Source of the DNA: Tolypothrix brevis GSE-NOS-MK-07-07A
GTDB lineage: Bacteria; Cyanobacteriota; Cyanobacteriia; Cyanobacteriales; Nostocaceae
Assembly: GCA_019358985.1 (NCBI GenBank)
Contig: JAHHIJ010000034.1
Span: 1-64,000, forward strand
Length of the DNA: 64,000 nucleotides
Direction: 5' to 3'
Positions 54,230 through 62,509 of the stretch are shown piece by piece; the first letter of the stretch is position 1; each line of letters starts with the position of its first letter. Below the pieces are notes generated by a model that did not search any database, was not told the DNA's origin, and saw nothing but the letters and a program-made list of their open reading frames with translations. The position numbers and the translations under genes were made by a program.

Positions 54230-56358
54230 TTACCCTAACCCTAGAAAACCGGAAATCAGCGGCAACAGTTTACCACACGCTTCAACCAAAGTTGCCGCGC
54301 TGGGTAAACTAGAAATTGTCCCCTTTAAAATCTTCATCGCCGTTTTCGCTGTTTTTTGCATCGCACCTTCTTGGGGATTTTTCCCGGCTTCTGCTAAAGC
54401 CTTAACTTGTTCTAAAGCCTCAGCTTTATCTTCTTCGCTTAAATTATTATCAGCTTCAATTGCTGTTTGCAATTGCGTCAATAATTCCTTAATTCCCGGT
54501 TTCTCAGGTTCAGAAGATTTTGGTAACTCGTTGATTGTATTTGTTACTGTACCGCTGATTTCACCTAAATTCAAAGCTTGTCCGCTAGCATTAAAATCTC
54601 CGCCGACACTGCCAATATTGATTTTGCGGCTGGCATCATTACTGTTAGTCATGTTTTTATTCTCTACTTTGTTATCAACTTGAACATTTATAGGTTTATT
54701 CGCTAATAATTTAATAATCTCTGTCATCTCTCCGCTTTGTTGGCGATAGATGACTATTTGCTCATCTTTAGCTTGTAATTGTGCTTTATATTTTTCTTCT
54801 ACGGCTTGCAGTGCTAATTGATAATTGTTTGTAAAATCACTATGAATCTTTTCTTTATCAGCACCATCAGGTACACCGACCTTAACGACAACAACCCCAT
54901 CACCTTTATTTTCAATACTCTGTAGGGCTAATTCTGTGTCTTGATTTTGGTCTTGCACTGTTTTGAAAGCGTTAACAAAAGCTTTCCAGTCGATGCCGTT
55001 GCGGAAAATTAAATCAACTGTATTTAAAACCTCTTCAAACAGCTTGGTAAATTCTCCTGGTTGAAAGTCGCCACTACTGGGACGGCGTTCTCTGTCATCG
55101 GTTTCTGGCTTGGGATATTCTAGAAGATAGACAAAGCGACAATCGACATTATCTAACCTGGTTGTACTTTCAATATTCCACGCTTCCACACAAGCACCAG
55201 TCATTTGAGCGCTGGTAAAATCAGTACTAACAGCTTGAGTGAGAGTTAAGTTTGCCCACTCTAAATTTGCTCTTTGGAAGGTGGCTTTACTAATATCAGC
55301 GTATTTAAGATTAGCTTCTTTCAAATCTGCGCCTATGAGGTTAGCGCCTTTCAGCTTCGCACTAACATAAGTTTTTCCTCGACCATTGCCAGTAACGAGT
55401 AAATTGAGAATAGCTCGTTTAGCTAATATTGTGTCGCCTACTCTGGCAAAGTCAAGTTTTTTTGCTTCATAAAAACGGGTGCGTGTCAGGTTTGCTTTTC
55501 TAAAATCTGTGTTTTTGAGAATTGCCCCAGTAAAATCAGCATCGGTTAAATCGGCATTGCGGAAGCTGGTTCCACCTGTAGCAGCAAAGGCAAGAGCAAC
55601 TGAACGAACCCAAGCCTCTTTTTCATTTCCAGCTAAACTACGCCAGCCAATGTAAGCACTAAATAATGCAAAGGCTCCGCTAAAAGCTCCGGCTACGGTG
55701 TAGGCTCTGGCTCCGGCTATGCCTTCTACGCCTCCGGTTAAGACTACGATTATGGCTAGGGCTACGGCTCCGGATAGGGCTATGAATACAGCTCCGGCTC
55801 CGGCTATGGCTCCGGCTATGGCTCCGGCTATGGCTAGAGCTCCGGCTAAGATTACTGCTCCGGATACGGGTGTGACTATGGCTCCGAATACTAATACGGC
55901 TGAACCTCCAGCTCCGGTTCCGGCTACGGCTCCGGCTACGGCGATTCCGACTATAGCTCCGGCGAAGGCGAAGGCAAAAAATCTTAAACCAGCTGTTAAA
56001 CTTTTACGAATAGTGATAATACAAAATATTGCCACTATTACTAAGGTAATTATACCTCTGAAGAAATTTTGAGAGTTGTTGAACTCAAGAATATATGCTG
56101 TCGGTATACCAATACTAATAATTGATAAAAACTCTGATAGTACCGACAGCAGCCATGAGACTATAACTAACCCAATTACCCAACGCTTTTGTAGTCCAGC
56201 CTTCGCACCTGTGAAATCAGCACCTTTGAGAATAGCATTGCTAAAATCTGCCCCTCTAATATCCTTATTGCTAAAGTTTGCCCCAGTCAGGTTTTGACCT
56301 TTAAAAGAGCGACCTCGGAGATTTTGACCGGAGTAGTCTGGCGGCCTAACTGGGTCAT
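54230..56358 (-). CDS. Pentapeptide-repeat membrane protein with Gly/Ala-rich segment; apparent frameshift near the start
   Basis: The main open frame runs from 56362 to 54230. It begins with pentapeptide repeats (YSGQNLRGRSFKGQNLTGAN), then two hydrophobic helices, a Gly/Ala-rich hydrophobic segment from GCTCCGG-type tandem DNA, a second pentapeptide block (RNADLTDADFTGAILKNTDF), a helical region, and a C-terminal domain with INIGSVGGDFNASGQALNLG and a hydrophobic tail LLPLISGFLGLG. No ATG opens this frame upstream of the first repeats. The only well-placed ATG (56356-56358, MTQ) is in another frame and a single missing base near 56348 would join them. A GTG at 56035 gives 601 residues but cuts off the first repeats. 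Function unknown; the C-terminal domain recurs in cyanobacterial pentapeptide proteins. Confidence 0.75.
55680..55970. repeat. GGCTCCGGCTA-type low-complexity tandem repeats
   Basis: Hexamer- and 12-mer-based repeats of GCTCCGGCTATG in the pentapeptide gene. On the coding strand they give a Gly/Ala/Ile membrane-like stretch; on the plus strand they produce a spurious Ala/Pro/Met-rich reading frame. Confidence 0.9.
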
Positions 56359-56578
56359 TATTAAGTTATTGATGAGATTGTATACAACTTTGCTGGGCAA
56401 TATTCCGGATTTTGGCAAAATAAAGAAAATACAAAAATTTTGGATGCAACACGCGCTATGAGAGCATAACTGTGCGTCCTTACTTTTAAATGCTGAAGTT
56501 ATCATCAGCAATATTGAAGTTGCTGTAACCATACTTCAACTGTAGTTAGGTGTTCCAAAAAATAAATGATCCAAAACC

Positions 56579-56686
56579 CGTCATTGCGAGCGAAACGAAG
56601 TGTAGCAAAGCAATCTCAAAGACTTTGCGATTGCTTCATTACGCTTCCCTTCGGGACGCTTCGCGAACGCTTCATTCGCAATGACG
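56579..56686. repeat. REP/MITE-like element, copy 1
   Basis: 108 bp with complementary ends (GTCATTGCGAGCG / CGCAATGAC). A second copy lies at 58015-58120, about 80% alike by eye. Confidence 0.85.
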
Positions 56687-56710
56687 TTTGTAGCGGTTCC
56701 CGGACTTATG

Positions 56711-56835
56711 GGAGCGGTCTACCTCGTAACGGGAGCGGTCTACCTCGTGACGAAAGCGGTCTACCTCGTGACGAAAGCGGTCTACCTCGTGACGAAAGCG
56801 GTCTACCTCGTGACGAAAGCGGTCTACCTCGTGAC
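56711..56835. repeat. 21-bp tandem repeat x6
   Basis: AGCGGTC recurs at 56713, 56734, 56755, 56776, 56797 and 56818. Units are nearly identical without spacers, so not CRISPR. The period is a multiple of three, which keeps frames open. Confidence 0.93.
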
Positions 56836-56941
56836 ATTAGTCACTAAGACTCAATTTGTGTCTACGCACTATTTAACACTCATGACAGTAAATGGCAAAG
56901 CTTGCCATAATTATTGTAGAGAAACCAAAATACCCAAGCCA

Positions 56942-57211
56942 ATGACCAGCATAAATATTTCTCTGCCTGATTCAATGCGTGCGTATGTAGAGCAACAAGT
57001 TGCGAATGGTGGTTACAGCAGCGCGAGCGAGTATTTCCGCGAATTGGTGCGTCAAGACCAAAAGCACAAAGAAAATGAACGGCTCGAAGCAATGCTATTA
57101 GAAGGTCTAAATTCTGGAACTGCAACAGCGATGACAACTCAAGATTGGGAAGACGTTCGTCAAGCTGTGCGAGAAAGAATCACCAAGGGTAAAGAGCAAC
57201 ATCAAGGTTAA
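56942..57211 (+). CDS. parD: ParD-family antitoxin (orphan)
   Basis: 89 residues from ATG 56942. Ribbon-helix-helix DNA-binding domain at the N-terminus (SINISLPDSMRAYVEQQV then GGYSSASEYFRELVRQDQ), and a C-terminal toxin-binding tail containing ATAMTTQDWEDVRQAV. Longer upstream in-frame codons are tandem repeat and are not part of the gene. The stop overlaps by one base an ATG (57211) that reads MSQVNK, the likely start of a ParE toxin destroyed by a MITE. Confidence 0.88.
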   Translation: MTSINISLPDSMRAYVEQQVANGGYSSASEYFRELVRQDQKHKENERLEAMLLEGLNSGTATAMTTQDWEDVRQAVRERITKGKEQHQG

Positions 57212-57228
57212 TGAGTCAGGTAAATAAA
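57211..57228 (+). pseudogene. parE toxin remnant truncated by a MITE
   Basis: Six codons MSQVNK start at the TAATG junction typical of parDE operons. At 57229 the sequence enters a MITE and the frame ends soon after at an in-frame TGA. No parE-like sequence is seen beyond the MITE. Confidence 0.6.
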
Positions 57229-57364
57229 CAATACTGCTCGGTTAAGCCCAAAAACCTTAACCCGTGTAGGTTGGGTTGAGGAACGAAACCCAACATTTGG
57301 GGGGCTTTGTTGGGTTTCGCAGAGCCTCAACCCAACCTACGATTTCCTTAACCGAGCAGTATTG
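57229..57364. mobile_element. MITE with long terminal inverted repeats (136 bp)
   Basis: Ends CAATACTGCTCGGTTAAG and the exact complement CTTAACCGAGCAGTATTG, plus internal arms GTAGGTTGGGTTGAGG and CCTCAACCCAACCTAC. GAGTCA occurs on both sides (57213 and 57365), perhaps a flanking duplication. Confidence 0.92.
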
Positions 57365-57398
57365 AGTCAATAAACGACTTTTAATCAAATAGGATTGT

Positions 57399-57516
57399 TA
57401 TATAGCGATTCCCACATTCATGAGGTACAGAATATTGAATTAACCGCTTCGGAAGATAGATAAACGCCGATGGACGCAGATAAATTTGTACCTCAGCAGA
57501 CTAGGAAACGCTATAT
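57399..57516. mobile_element. MITE-like element, copy 2 (118 bp)
   Basis: TATATAGCG and CGCTATAT ends and near-identity to 27405-27528. Its right end directly contacts the DUF29 start codon and probably supplies the gene's leader. Confidence 0.88.
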
Positions 57517-57985
57517 GAATAATCTATATGAACAAGATTTTAATCTTTGGCGAGAAAGCATTATTGAACAAATTAAAGAACATCGGTTTCATGATATAGA
57601 TTGGGAGCATTTGCTTTTAGAATTAGAAGACATGGGAAAAGCAGAGAAACGGTCATTTATGAGTAATTTAACGATACTGATTGCTCATTTACTTAAGTTA
57701 ACCGTTCAATCTGATGCTCCTGAGATGATGAAACAAAGCTGGTATAGTTCTGTCACAGAACATCGCTTTCGAGTAAAAAAGGATTTGGAAGAAAATCCTT
57801 CTTTCAAAAACTATATTACTGAAGTTATTTCTAAGGCTTATGCGGATGCTCGCAAGCTGGCAATCAAAGAAAGTAAAAACGCTAAATTTGGAGTTAGAAA
57901 ACCTGAAGAAGAAGAATATCCTCTCGATTGTCCTTTTCTTCTAGAACAGTTATTAGATGAAGATTTTTATGGAGATAGTGATTAA
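57515..57985 (+). CDS. DUF29-family protein
   Basis: 156 residues of the DUF29 family, widespread and multicopy in cyanobacteria: NLYEQDFNLWRESIIEQIKE, then DWEHLLLELEDMGKAEKRSF, then LTILIAHLLKLTVQ, ending in an acidic tail. Start ATG 57515 matches the family start; the 15 in-frame codons upstream belong to the MITE. Function is unknown; these genes often travel with mobile or toxin-antitoxin loci. Confidence 0.88.
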   Translation: MNNLYEQDFNLWRESIIEQIKEHRFHDIDWEHLLLELEDMGKAEKRSFMSNLTILIAHLLKLTVQSDAPEMMKQSWYSSVTEHRFRVKKDLEENPSFKNYITEVISKAYADARKLAIKESKNAKFGVRKPEEEEYPLDCPFLLEQLLDEDFYGDSD

Positions 57986-58312
57986 CAGTTAAGTGGGTGG
58001 AAAAAGTTATTTGTTGTCATTGCGAGCGTAACGAAGTGAAGAGAAGCAATCGCAAGGGCTGGGATTGCTTCATTTCGCTTCCCTTCGGGACGCTTCGCGA
58101 ACGCTGCATTCGCAATGACATTGTGTAATTAATTATATTTACCTACTTATCAGTTTGAGTGTGGGGGTGAAACGCCGCACCATACGTTTGTAATTAATTA
58201 TGTTTACCTACTTATCAGTTTGAGTGTGGGGGTGAAACGCCGCACCATACGTTTGTTATTCGTGAACTCACTACTCTAAAATTAGATTACGCGACTAAAC
58301 AGTAATCTCAAA
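57986..58312. other. Intergenic repeats between the DUF29 and hicB genes
   Basis: 58015-58120 is the second REP/MITE-like copy (see 56579). 58124-58255 is a direct repeat of a 65-bp unit (TAATTAATTAT-TTTACCTA start points at 58126 and 58191), differing by one base. No gene. Confidence 0.85.
58124..58255. repeat. 65-bp tandem duplication upstream of hicB
   Basis: Two copies, period 65 bp, each with GTGGGGGTGAAACGCCGCAC. Nearly identical, so a recent duplication. Confidence 0.93.
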
Positions 58313-58513
58313 ATGACTAGAGAATTCAACGTGATTATAGAACGCGACTGTGAGGGCTATTTTGTTGCCTCTGTGCCTAGTCTTGCAGGATGTCACACCC
58401 AAGCCAAATCTCTAGACGAATTGATAGAGCGTATTAAAGAAGCCATTGAACTTTGTTTAGAGGTTGAACAGACGCTACATTCTGTCATATTTTCTGCAAT
58501 TGGATACGATTGA
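58313..58513 (+). CDS. hicB: HicB-family antitoxin, C-terminus degraded, orphan
   Basis: 66 residues. The partial RNase-H-like HicB fold is clear up to residue 52: REFNVIIERDCEGYFVASVP, SLAGCHTQAKSLDELIERIK, EAIELCLEVE. After that the sequence (QTLHSVIFSAIGYD) departs from the family and stops early. No hicA toxin gene lies on either side. May be inactive or a stand-alone regulator. Confidence 0.78.
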   Translation: MTREFNVIIERDCEGYFVASVPSLAGCHTQAKSLDELIERIKEAIELCLEVEQTLHSVIFSAIGYD

Positions 58514-58580
58514 TGCTAGATAATGGGAAAGCTTTGAGATAAACTAGCCCATCTAGCTCCAGAAATAAGTATTAAGACCT

Positions 58581-60368
58581 ATGCGAACTCACTATTGCGG
58601 CGCACTCCGTTCATCACATATTGGAGAAACTGTCACCATTAACGGATGGGTAGACCGTCGCCGCGATCATGGGGGTGTGATATTCTTAGATTTACGCGAT
58701 CGCTCTGGCATTGTCCAAATTGTCAGCGACCCCCAACGTACCCCAGATTCTTACGAACCAGCTAATGCTCTGCGTAATGAATATGTCGTGGAAATCACGG
58801 GTAGGGTGACGCAGCGTCCGGAAGAATCGCTAAATACCCGCATCCCCACAGGCGAAGTGGAAATCTACGCTGATAAAATTGAATTGCTCAACGCAGTTCG
58901 CAAACAGTTACCTTTTCAAGTTTCCACCGCAGACAGCGAATCGGTGCGGGAAGACTTGCGACTGAAATATCGTTATCTAGATTTGCGACGCGATCGCATG
59001 GCGCGTAATTTACAATTACGTCATCAAGTTGTCAAAACTATGCGTCGCTATCTCGAAGATGTGGAAAATTTCATCGAAGTGGAAACCCCCATCTTAACTC
59101 GTTCTACCCCCGAAGGCGCACGCGATTACATCTTACCCAGTCGTGTTAGTGCTGGCGAGTGGTTTGCACTTCCCCAATCACCGCAGCTTTTCAAACAGAT
59201 ATTGATGGTAGCAGGATGCGATCGCTATTATCAAATTGCTCGTTGTTTCCGCGACGAAGACTTACGCGCTGATAGACAACCAGAATTCACGCAATTGGAC
59301 ATGGAAATGAGCTTCATGTCCCAAGAAGAAATTATCGCACTTAACGAAAAGTTAGTTTCGCATATCTTCAAAACTGTTAAAGATATCGAATTACAACTTC
59401 CCTTTCCCCGTATCACCTACGCTGACGCAATGGAACGTTACGGCTGTGATAAACCTGATACCCGCTACGGTTTAGAACTAGTCAATGTTTCGGATATATT
59501 AAAAGACTCTGGTTTCAAAGTCTTTCGTGAAGCCGTTGCTAATGGTGGGATTGTGAAAATCTTACCCATCCCCAACGGCAATGATACAATTTCCAATGTC
59601 CGTATCAAACCGGGTGGCGACTTATTTAAAGAAGCTGCTGAAGCCGGTGCCAAAGGTTTAGCATACATCCGCGTCAGAGAAGATGGGGAAATCGACACCA
59701 TCGGTGCCATTAAAGACAACCTGACACCAGAACAAAAGCAGGAAATTTTACGCCGCACCGATGCCAAACCCGGACATCTGCTATTATTTGCAGCAGCTGA
59801 TACGGGAACTGTCAATAAGACTTTAGATAGATTGCGTCAATTTGTTGCCAGAGAATTTAAATTAATCGATCCCGAAAAAATCAACTTGCTTTGGGTGGTA
59901 GATTTCCCGATGTTTGAGTGGAATGCTGATGAGAAACGCTTGGAAGCACTGCACCATCCATTTACAGCACCGCATCCTGATGATTTGTCCGACTTGAAAA
60001 CCGCCCGCGCCCAAGCGTATGATTTAGTGTACAATGGCTTTGAAGTTGGTGGTGGTAGTAGGCGGATTTATCAGCGACAAATTCAAGAAGAGGTATTTGA
60101 AGCGATCGGTTTATCTCCAGAAGAAGCACAAAGTAAATTTGGCTTTCTTTTAGAGGCTTTTGAATATGGTACGCCGCCGCATGGTGGTATTGCCTACGGT
60201 TTAGATCGGTTGGTGATGTTGTTAGCTGGGGAAGAATCAATTCGCGATGTCATTGCTTTTCCCAAGACGCAACAAGCGCGTTGTTTGTTAACAGATGCAC
60301 CTTCAAGTGTGGATGCAAAGCAATTGAAAGAATTGCATGTTGCATCAACTTATAAACCGAAGTCTTAA
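58581..60368 (+). CDS. aspS: Aspartyl-tRNA synthetase
   Basis: Class II synthetase of 595 residues, bacterial type with a GAD insertion. N-terminal OB-fold anticodon-binding domain ([20 protein letters not shown]), motif 2 [23 protein letters not shown] domain (about 290-420) and motif 3 [15 protein letters not shown]. In cyanobacteria it is often non-discriminating and also charges tRNA-Asn, which sequence alone does not show here. Housekeeping gene next to the unstable region. Confidence 0.97.
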   Translation: MRTHYCGALRSSHIGETVTINGWVDRRRDHGGVIFLDLRDRSGIVQIVSDPQRTPDSYEPANALRNEYVVEITGRVTQRPEESLNTRIPTGEVEIYADKIELLNAVRKQLPFQVSTADSESVREDLRLKYRYLDLRRDRMARNLQLRHQVVKTMRRYLEDVENFIEVETPILTRSTPEGARDYILPSRVSAGEWFALPQSPQLFKQILMVAGCDRYYQIARCFRDEDLRADRQPEFTQLDMEMSFMSQEEIIALNEKLVSHIFKTVKDIELQLPFPRITYADAMERYGCDKPDTRYGLELVNVSDILKDSGFKVFREAVANGGIVKILPIPNGNDTISNVRIKPGGDLFKEAAEAGAKGLAYIRVREDGEIDTIGAIKDNLTPEQKQEILRRTDAKPGHLLLFAAADTGTVNKTLDRLRQFVAREFKLIDPEKINLLWVVDFPMFEWNADEKRLEALHHPFTAPHPDDLSDLKTARAQAYDLVYNGFEVGGGSRRIYQRQIQEEVFEAIGLSPEEAQSKFGFLLEAFEYGTPPHGGIAYGLDRLVMLLAGEESIRDVIAFPKTQQARCLLTDAPSSVDAKQLKELHVASTYKPKS

Positions 60369-60374
60369 AAAGTT

Positions 60375-60407
60375 AGATCCCCGACTTTTTTAAGAAGTCG
60401 GGAATCT
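60375..60407. terminator. Hairpin after aspS
   Basis: AGATCCCCGACTT arm and near-complementary AAGTCGGGAATCT arm, the same repeat family as 48123-48155; includes a T-run on the 5' arm. Likely end of the aspS transcript. Confidence 0.65.
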
Positions 60408-60429
60408 GGACACCGCAATTGTAAAGACA

Positions 60430-60626
60430 TTTCAGTAAAGACGTTCCGCCGGAACGTCTCTACAATATGTGTGATATCATGTCCGCGCAATCACCCATAA
60501 TTCATGAAGAACCCCACCCGCCTGTGGCACCCGGACCGCTTGCGGGGAGGGTTGGGGAGGGGTTCTTTTATTATGGCTGTTTGACCGGACATGATATGAT
60601 TTGCGATCCCACGATATAAATTAGAA
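60430..60626. repeat. Palindromic repeat and MITE-like element between aspS and GT39 gene
   Basis: 60434-60462 holds a GTAAAGACGTTCCG palindrome. 60475-60596 is bounded by TATCATGTCCG and CGGACATGATA and contains an AAGAACCCC/GGGGTTCTT stem. The two flanking genes converge here. Confidence 0.8.
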
Positions 60627-62255
60627 CTATTTAGTTAGTTTCCAAAGCTGAATCTTTTCGGGGTAAACATCCTTTCGTATCTTGAATTTCTGCTCTTTCT
60701 CAAGTTTATATTCCAATACCTTTAGGGGAGCATTATAAAAAGGATTGTAGAAAAACACATCACTGAAAGTATTAGGAATTTGGGGTACATTTGACTCTTT
60801 CACTAACAGAAGCCGCACTTTGGCATCGAGTCGATGGGAGAGAGCCATTTCATCACCGAGAGGCCACGTTCCTTCACACGAAGTAATCACAAGTGGCTGG
60901 GGAGTTTGGTTGATAATCCTAACCACTTGGGGAGTATAAAGGTTCAGATCCTTATACCACCAAGTCTCGACTTGAGAAATGATCGCACAAGATATAACTC
61001 CGGCTGAAATTAGTGTAACCATAACCAGCTGCCAAAGCTTTAGAAAGGCAGTGCTGACGGAGGAAGATAAAATTTGAGTTGCTAAAAGGTAAGAAACAGC
61101 TAGCTGAATACCTAAATAACAAGGGATTAAATAGCGAGGAATTTGCGATCGCACTCCCCCAGAAATAAAATCTGGTATAGCTAGGGGTAGCAATGTCATT
61201 CCAATCAATGTTAAGACAAACAACCAAACCTGCTTTGGAGACTTACGACAGAGAAAGTAAATTGAATATCCGACAAGAATTAAGATAAAAAGACTTGAAG
61301 ATTTTGCTAATAATTTCAACCAAGAGCCTTCAAAATCACCTATGGTACTGTAGTTAAAATCAACAAATAAATAGCTAAGTTTAAAAATCCAGTTTATAAT
61401 CAAAGCTAACCAACTTATTTTAACTTCGCCTGTCCAGCCTGTTGTTTTATTAATTTGAGCCGATTGACTCAGAATAACTACTAACCAGGGTGTGAAAGCT
61501 AGAAATCCCACTAAAGACGCAAGCACATAACTAATAACCCTCTTAGTTAATCGAAAGCGTTCAATTGCAAACACATAAACACCATGGGCAATTGTCACCA
61601 ACCCAGAAAAGAGAAATGTATACAACCCCAATGCCACAGTTACTGCATACATTCCCCAACTGAGTTTTGTTTTTAATCGCATTGCCCGTAGGAGTGCTAC
61701 ACTTGATAGCAAAGTTGTCAAACTCCACAAACTATACTCCCGCGCTTCCTGTGCGTACAGCACATGAAATGGTGACACAGCAAGCACTGCAACTGCAACC
61801 AATGCCACGAGCGACGAGTTAAATAATTCCAGACATAGCCAATAGATGCAGGGTAATGCCAACGCGCTAAATAGTGCCGTTAAAGTTCTCGCGATCGCAA
61901 CTGAACTACCAAACAATTGCACCCAAAATCGCGTCATCATGTAATATAATGGTGGATGCTGGGGGTCTTCTAGTGCTAGAGATTTAAGAGTATCTGTTAA
62001 GGATTTTGCAGGACTGGGATGCTGATATTTCTGTAAATCTTCAATGCCAATTTGTTGACCATTGCAAAGTTGCGCGATCGCTTCTTTTTCTGTGTAGCCA
62101 GAAATCCGTAATGAGGTAAAAGTCTCGTCAAACCAGTAAACTTTTCGGTCAATATTGACAAAGCGAAAAAATACACCTAATACTAATAGAACAATCACCA
62201 AAAAACGTAACCCTTTCGGAGTAAATGCCCAAGCAGGCGGCAAGTTGCTGTTCAT
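60627..62255 (-). CDS. GT39-type membrane glycosyltransferase (PMT/ArnT-like), paralog of 34924-36681
   Basis: 542 residues, about 11 hydrophobic segments and a C-terminal soluble tail. KVYWFDETFTSLRISGY holds the catalytic acidic pair and LALEDPQHPPLYYMMTRFW the second loop; the paralog 26 kb away has the same blocks. Divergent from the GT2-GtrA gene with a 254-bp gap. GT2-GtrA proteins make or flip polyprenyl-phosphate sugars, the donors used by GT39 enzymes, so these two genes may act in one cell-surface glycosylation step. Confidence 0.88.
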   Translation of the reverse strand: MNSNLPPAWAFTPKGLRFLVIVLLVLGVFFRFVNIDRKVYWFDETFTSLRISGYTEKEAIAQLCNGQQIGIEDLQKYQHPSPAKSLTDTLKSLALEDPQHPPLYYMMTRFWVQLFGSSVAIARTLTALFSALALPCIYWLCLELFNSSLVALVAVAVLAVSPFHVLYAQEAREYSLWSLTTLLSSVALLRAMRLKTKLSWGMYAVTVALGLYTFLFSGLVTIAHGVYVFAIERFRLTKRVISYVLASLVGFLAFTPWLVVILSQSAQINKTTGWTGEVKISWLALIINWIFKLSYLFVDFNYSTIGDFEGSWLKLLAKSSSLFILILVGYSIYFLCRKSPKQVWLFVLTLIGMTLLPLAIPDFISGGVRSQIPRYLIPCYLGIQLAVSYLLATQILSSSVSTAFLKLWQLVMVTLISAGVISCAIISQVETWWYKDLNLYTPQVVRIINQTPQPLVITSCEGTWPLGDEMALSHRLDAKVRLLLVKESNVPQIPNTFSDVFFYNPFYNAPLKVLEYKLEKEQKFKIRKDVYPEKIQLWKLTK

Positions 62256-62509
62256 ACATCGAGTAGAAAAGCTATTTTATACAAACTAATTTGACGGTAT
62301 TTGTAGTTAGTAAGTTTGACTATAGTATAAAGAATAATGTTACCTCTTTTGGCTGAAAATATAAACCAGAATTGCTAACTTTGACTTTTTTGTAAATAAT
62401 ATAACTTTTGGCATATGTCTTTTGGTAGAAAATCTTTTACACTAACTCTATATAGCTTTCGTAAAGGATAATTACTAAGAACACCGTTTCCCCATATAAT
62501 CATTTCTGC

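Larger units (their letters stand above)
56359..56941. other. Intergenic repeats upstream of parD
   Basis: Left part is the upstream region of the pentapeptide gene. 56579-56686 is a REP/MITE-like element with inverted ends CGTCATTGCGAG and CAATGACG and an internal CTTCCCTTCGGGACGCTTCG block. 56711-56835 is a six-copy 21-bp tandem repeat (AGCGGTCTACCTCGTGACGA). The remainder to 56941 is the parD leader. No gene is supported despite open frames through the 21-bp array. Confidence 0.8.

Noticed and set aside
55719-56072. Ala/Pro/Met-rich protein on the plus strand
   Set aside because: It is the antisense translation of the GCTCCGG tandem repeats inside the pentapeptide gene, with no start signal and no recognisable domain.
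56711-56835. Six-copy 21-bp repeat as a CRISPR array or as an N-terminal extension of ParD
   Set aside because: There are no unique spacers. The open frame through it arises because 21 is a multiple of three, and the ParD family starts at 56942.
56566-56847. Protein with GLPRDES repeats
   Set aside because: It is a product of reading through the REP element and the 21-bp array; composition is purely repeat-driven.
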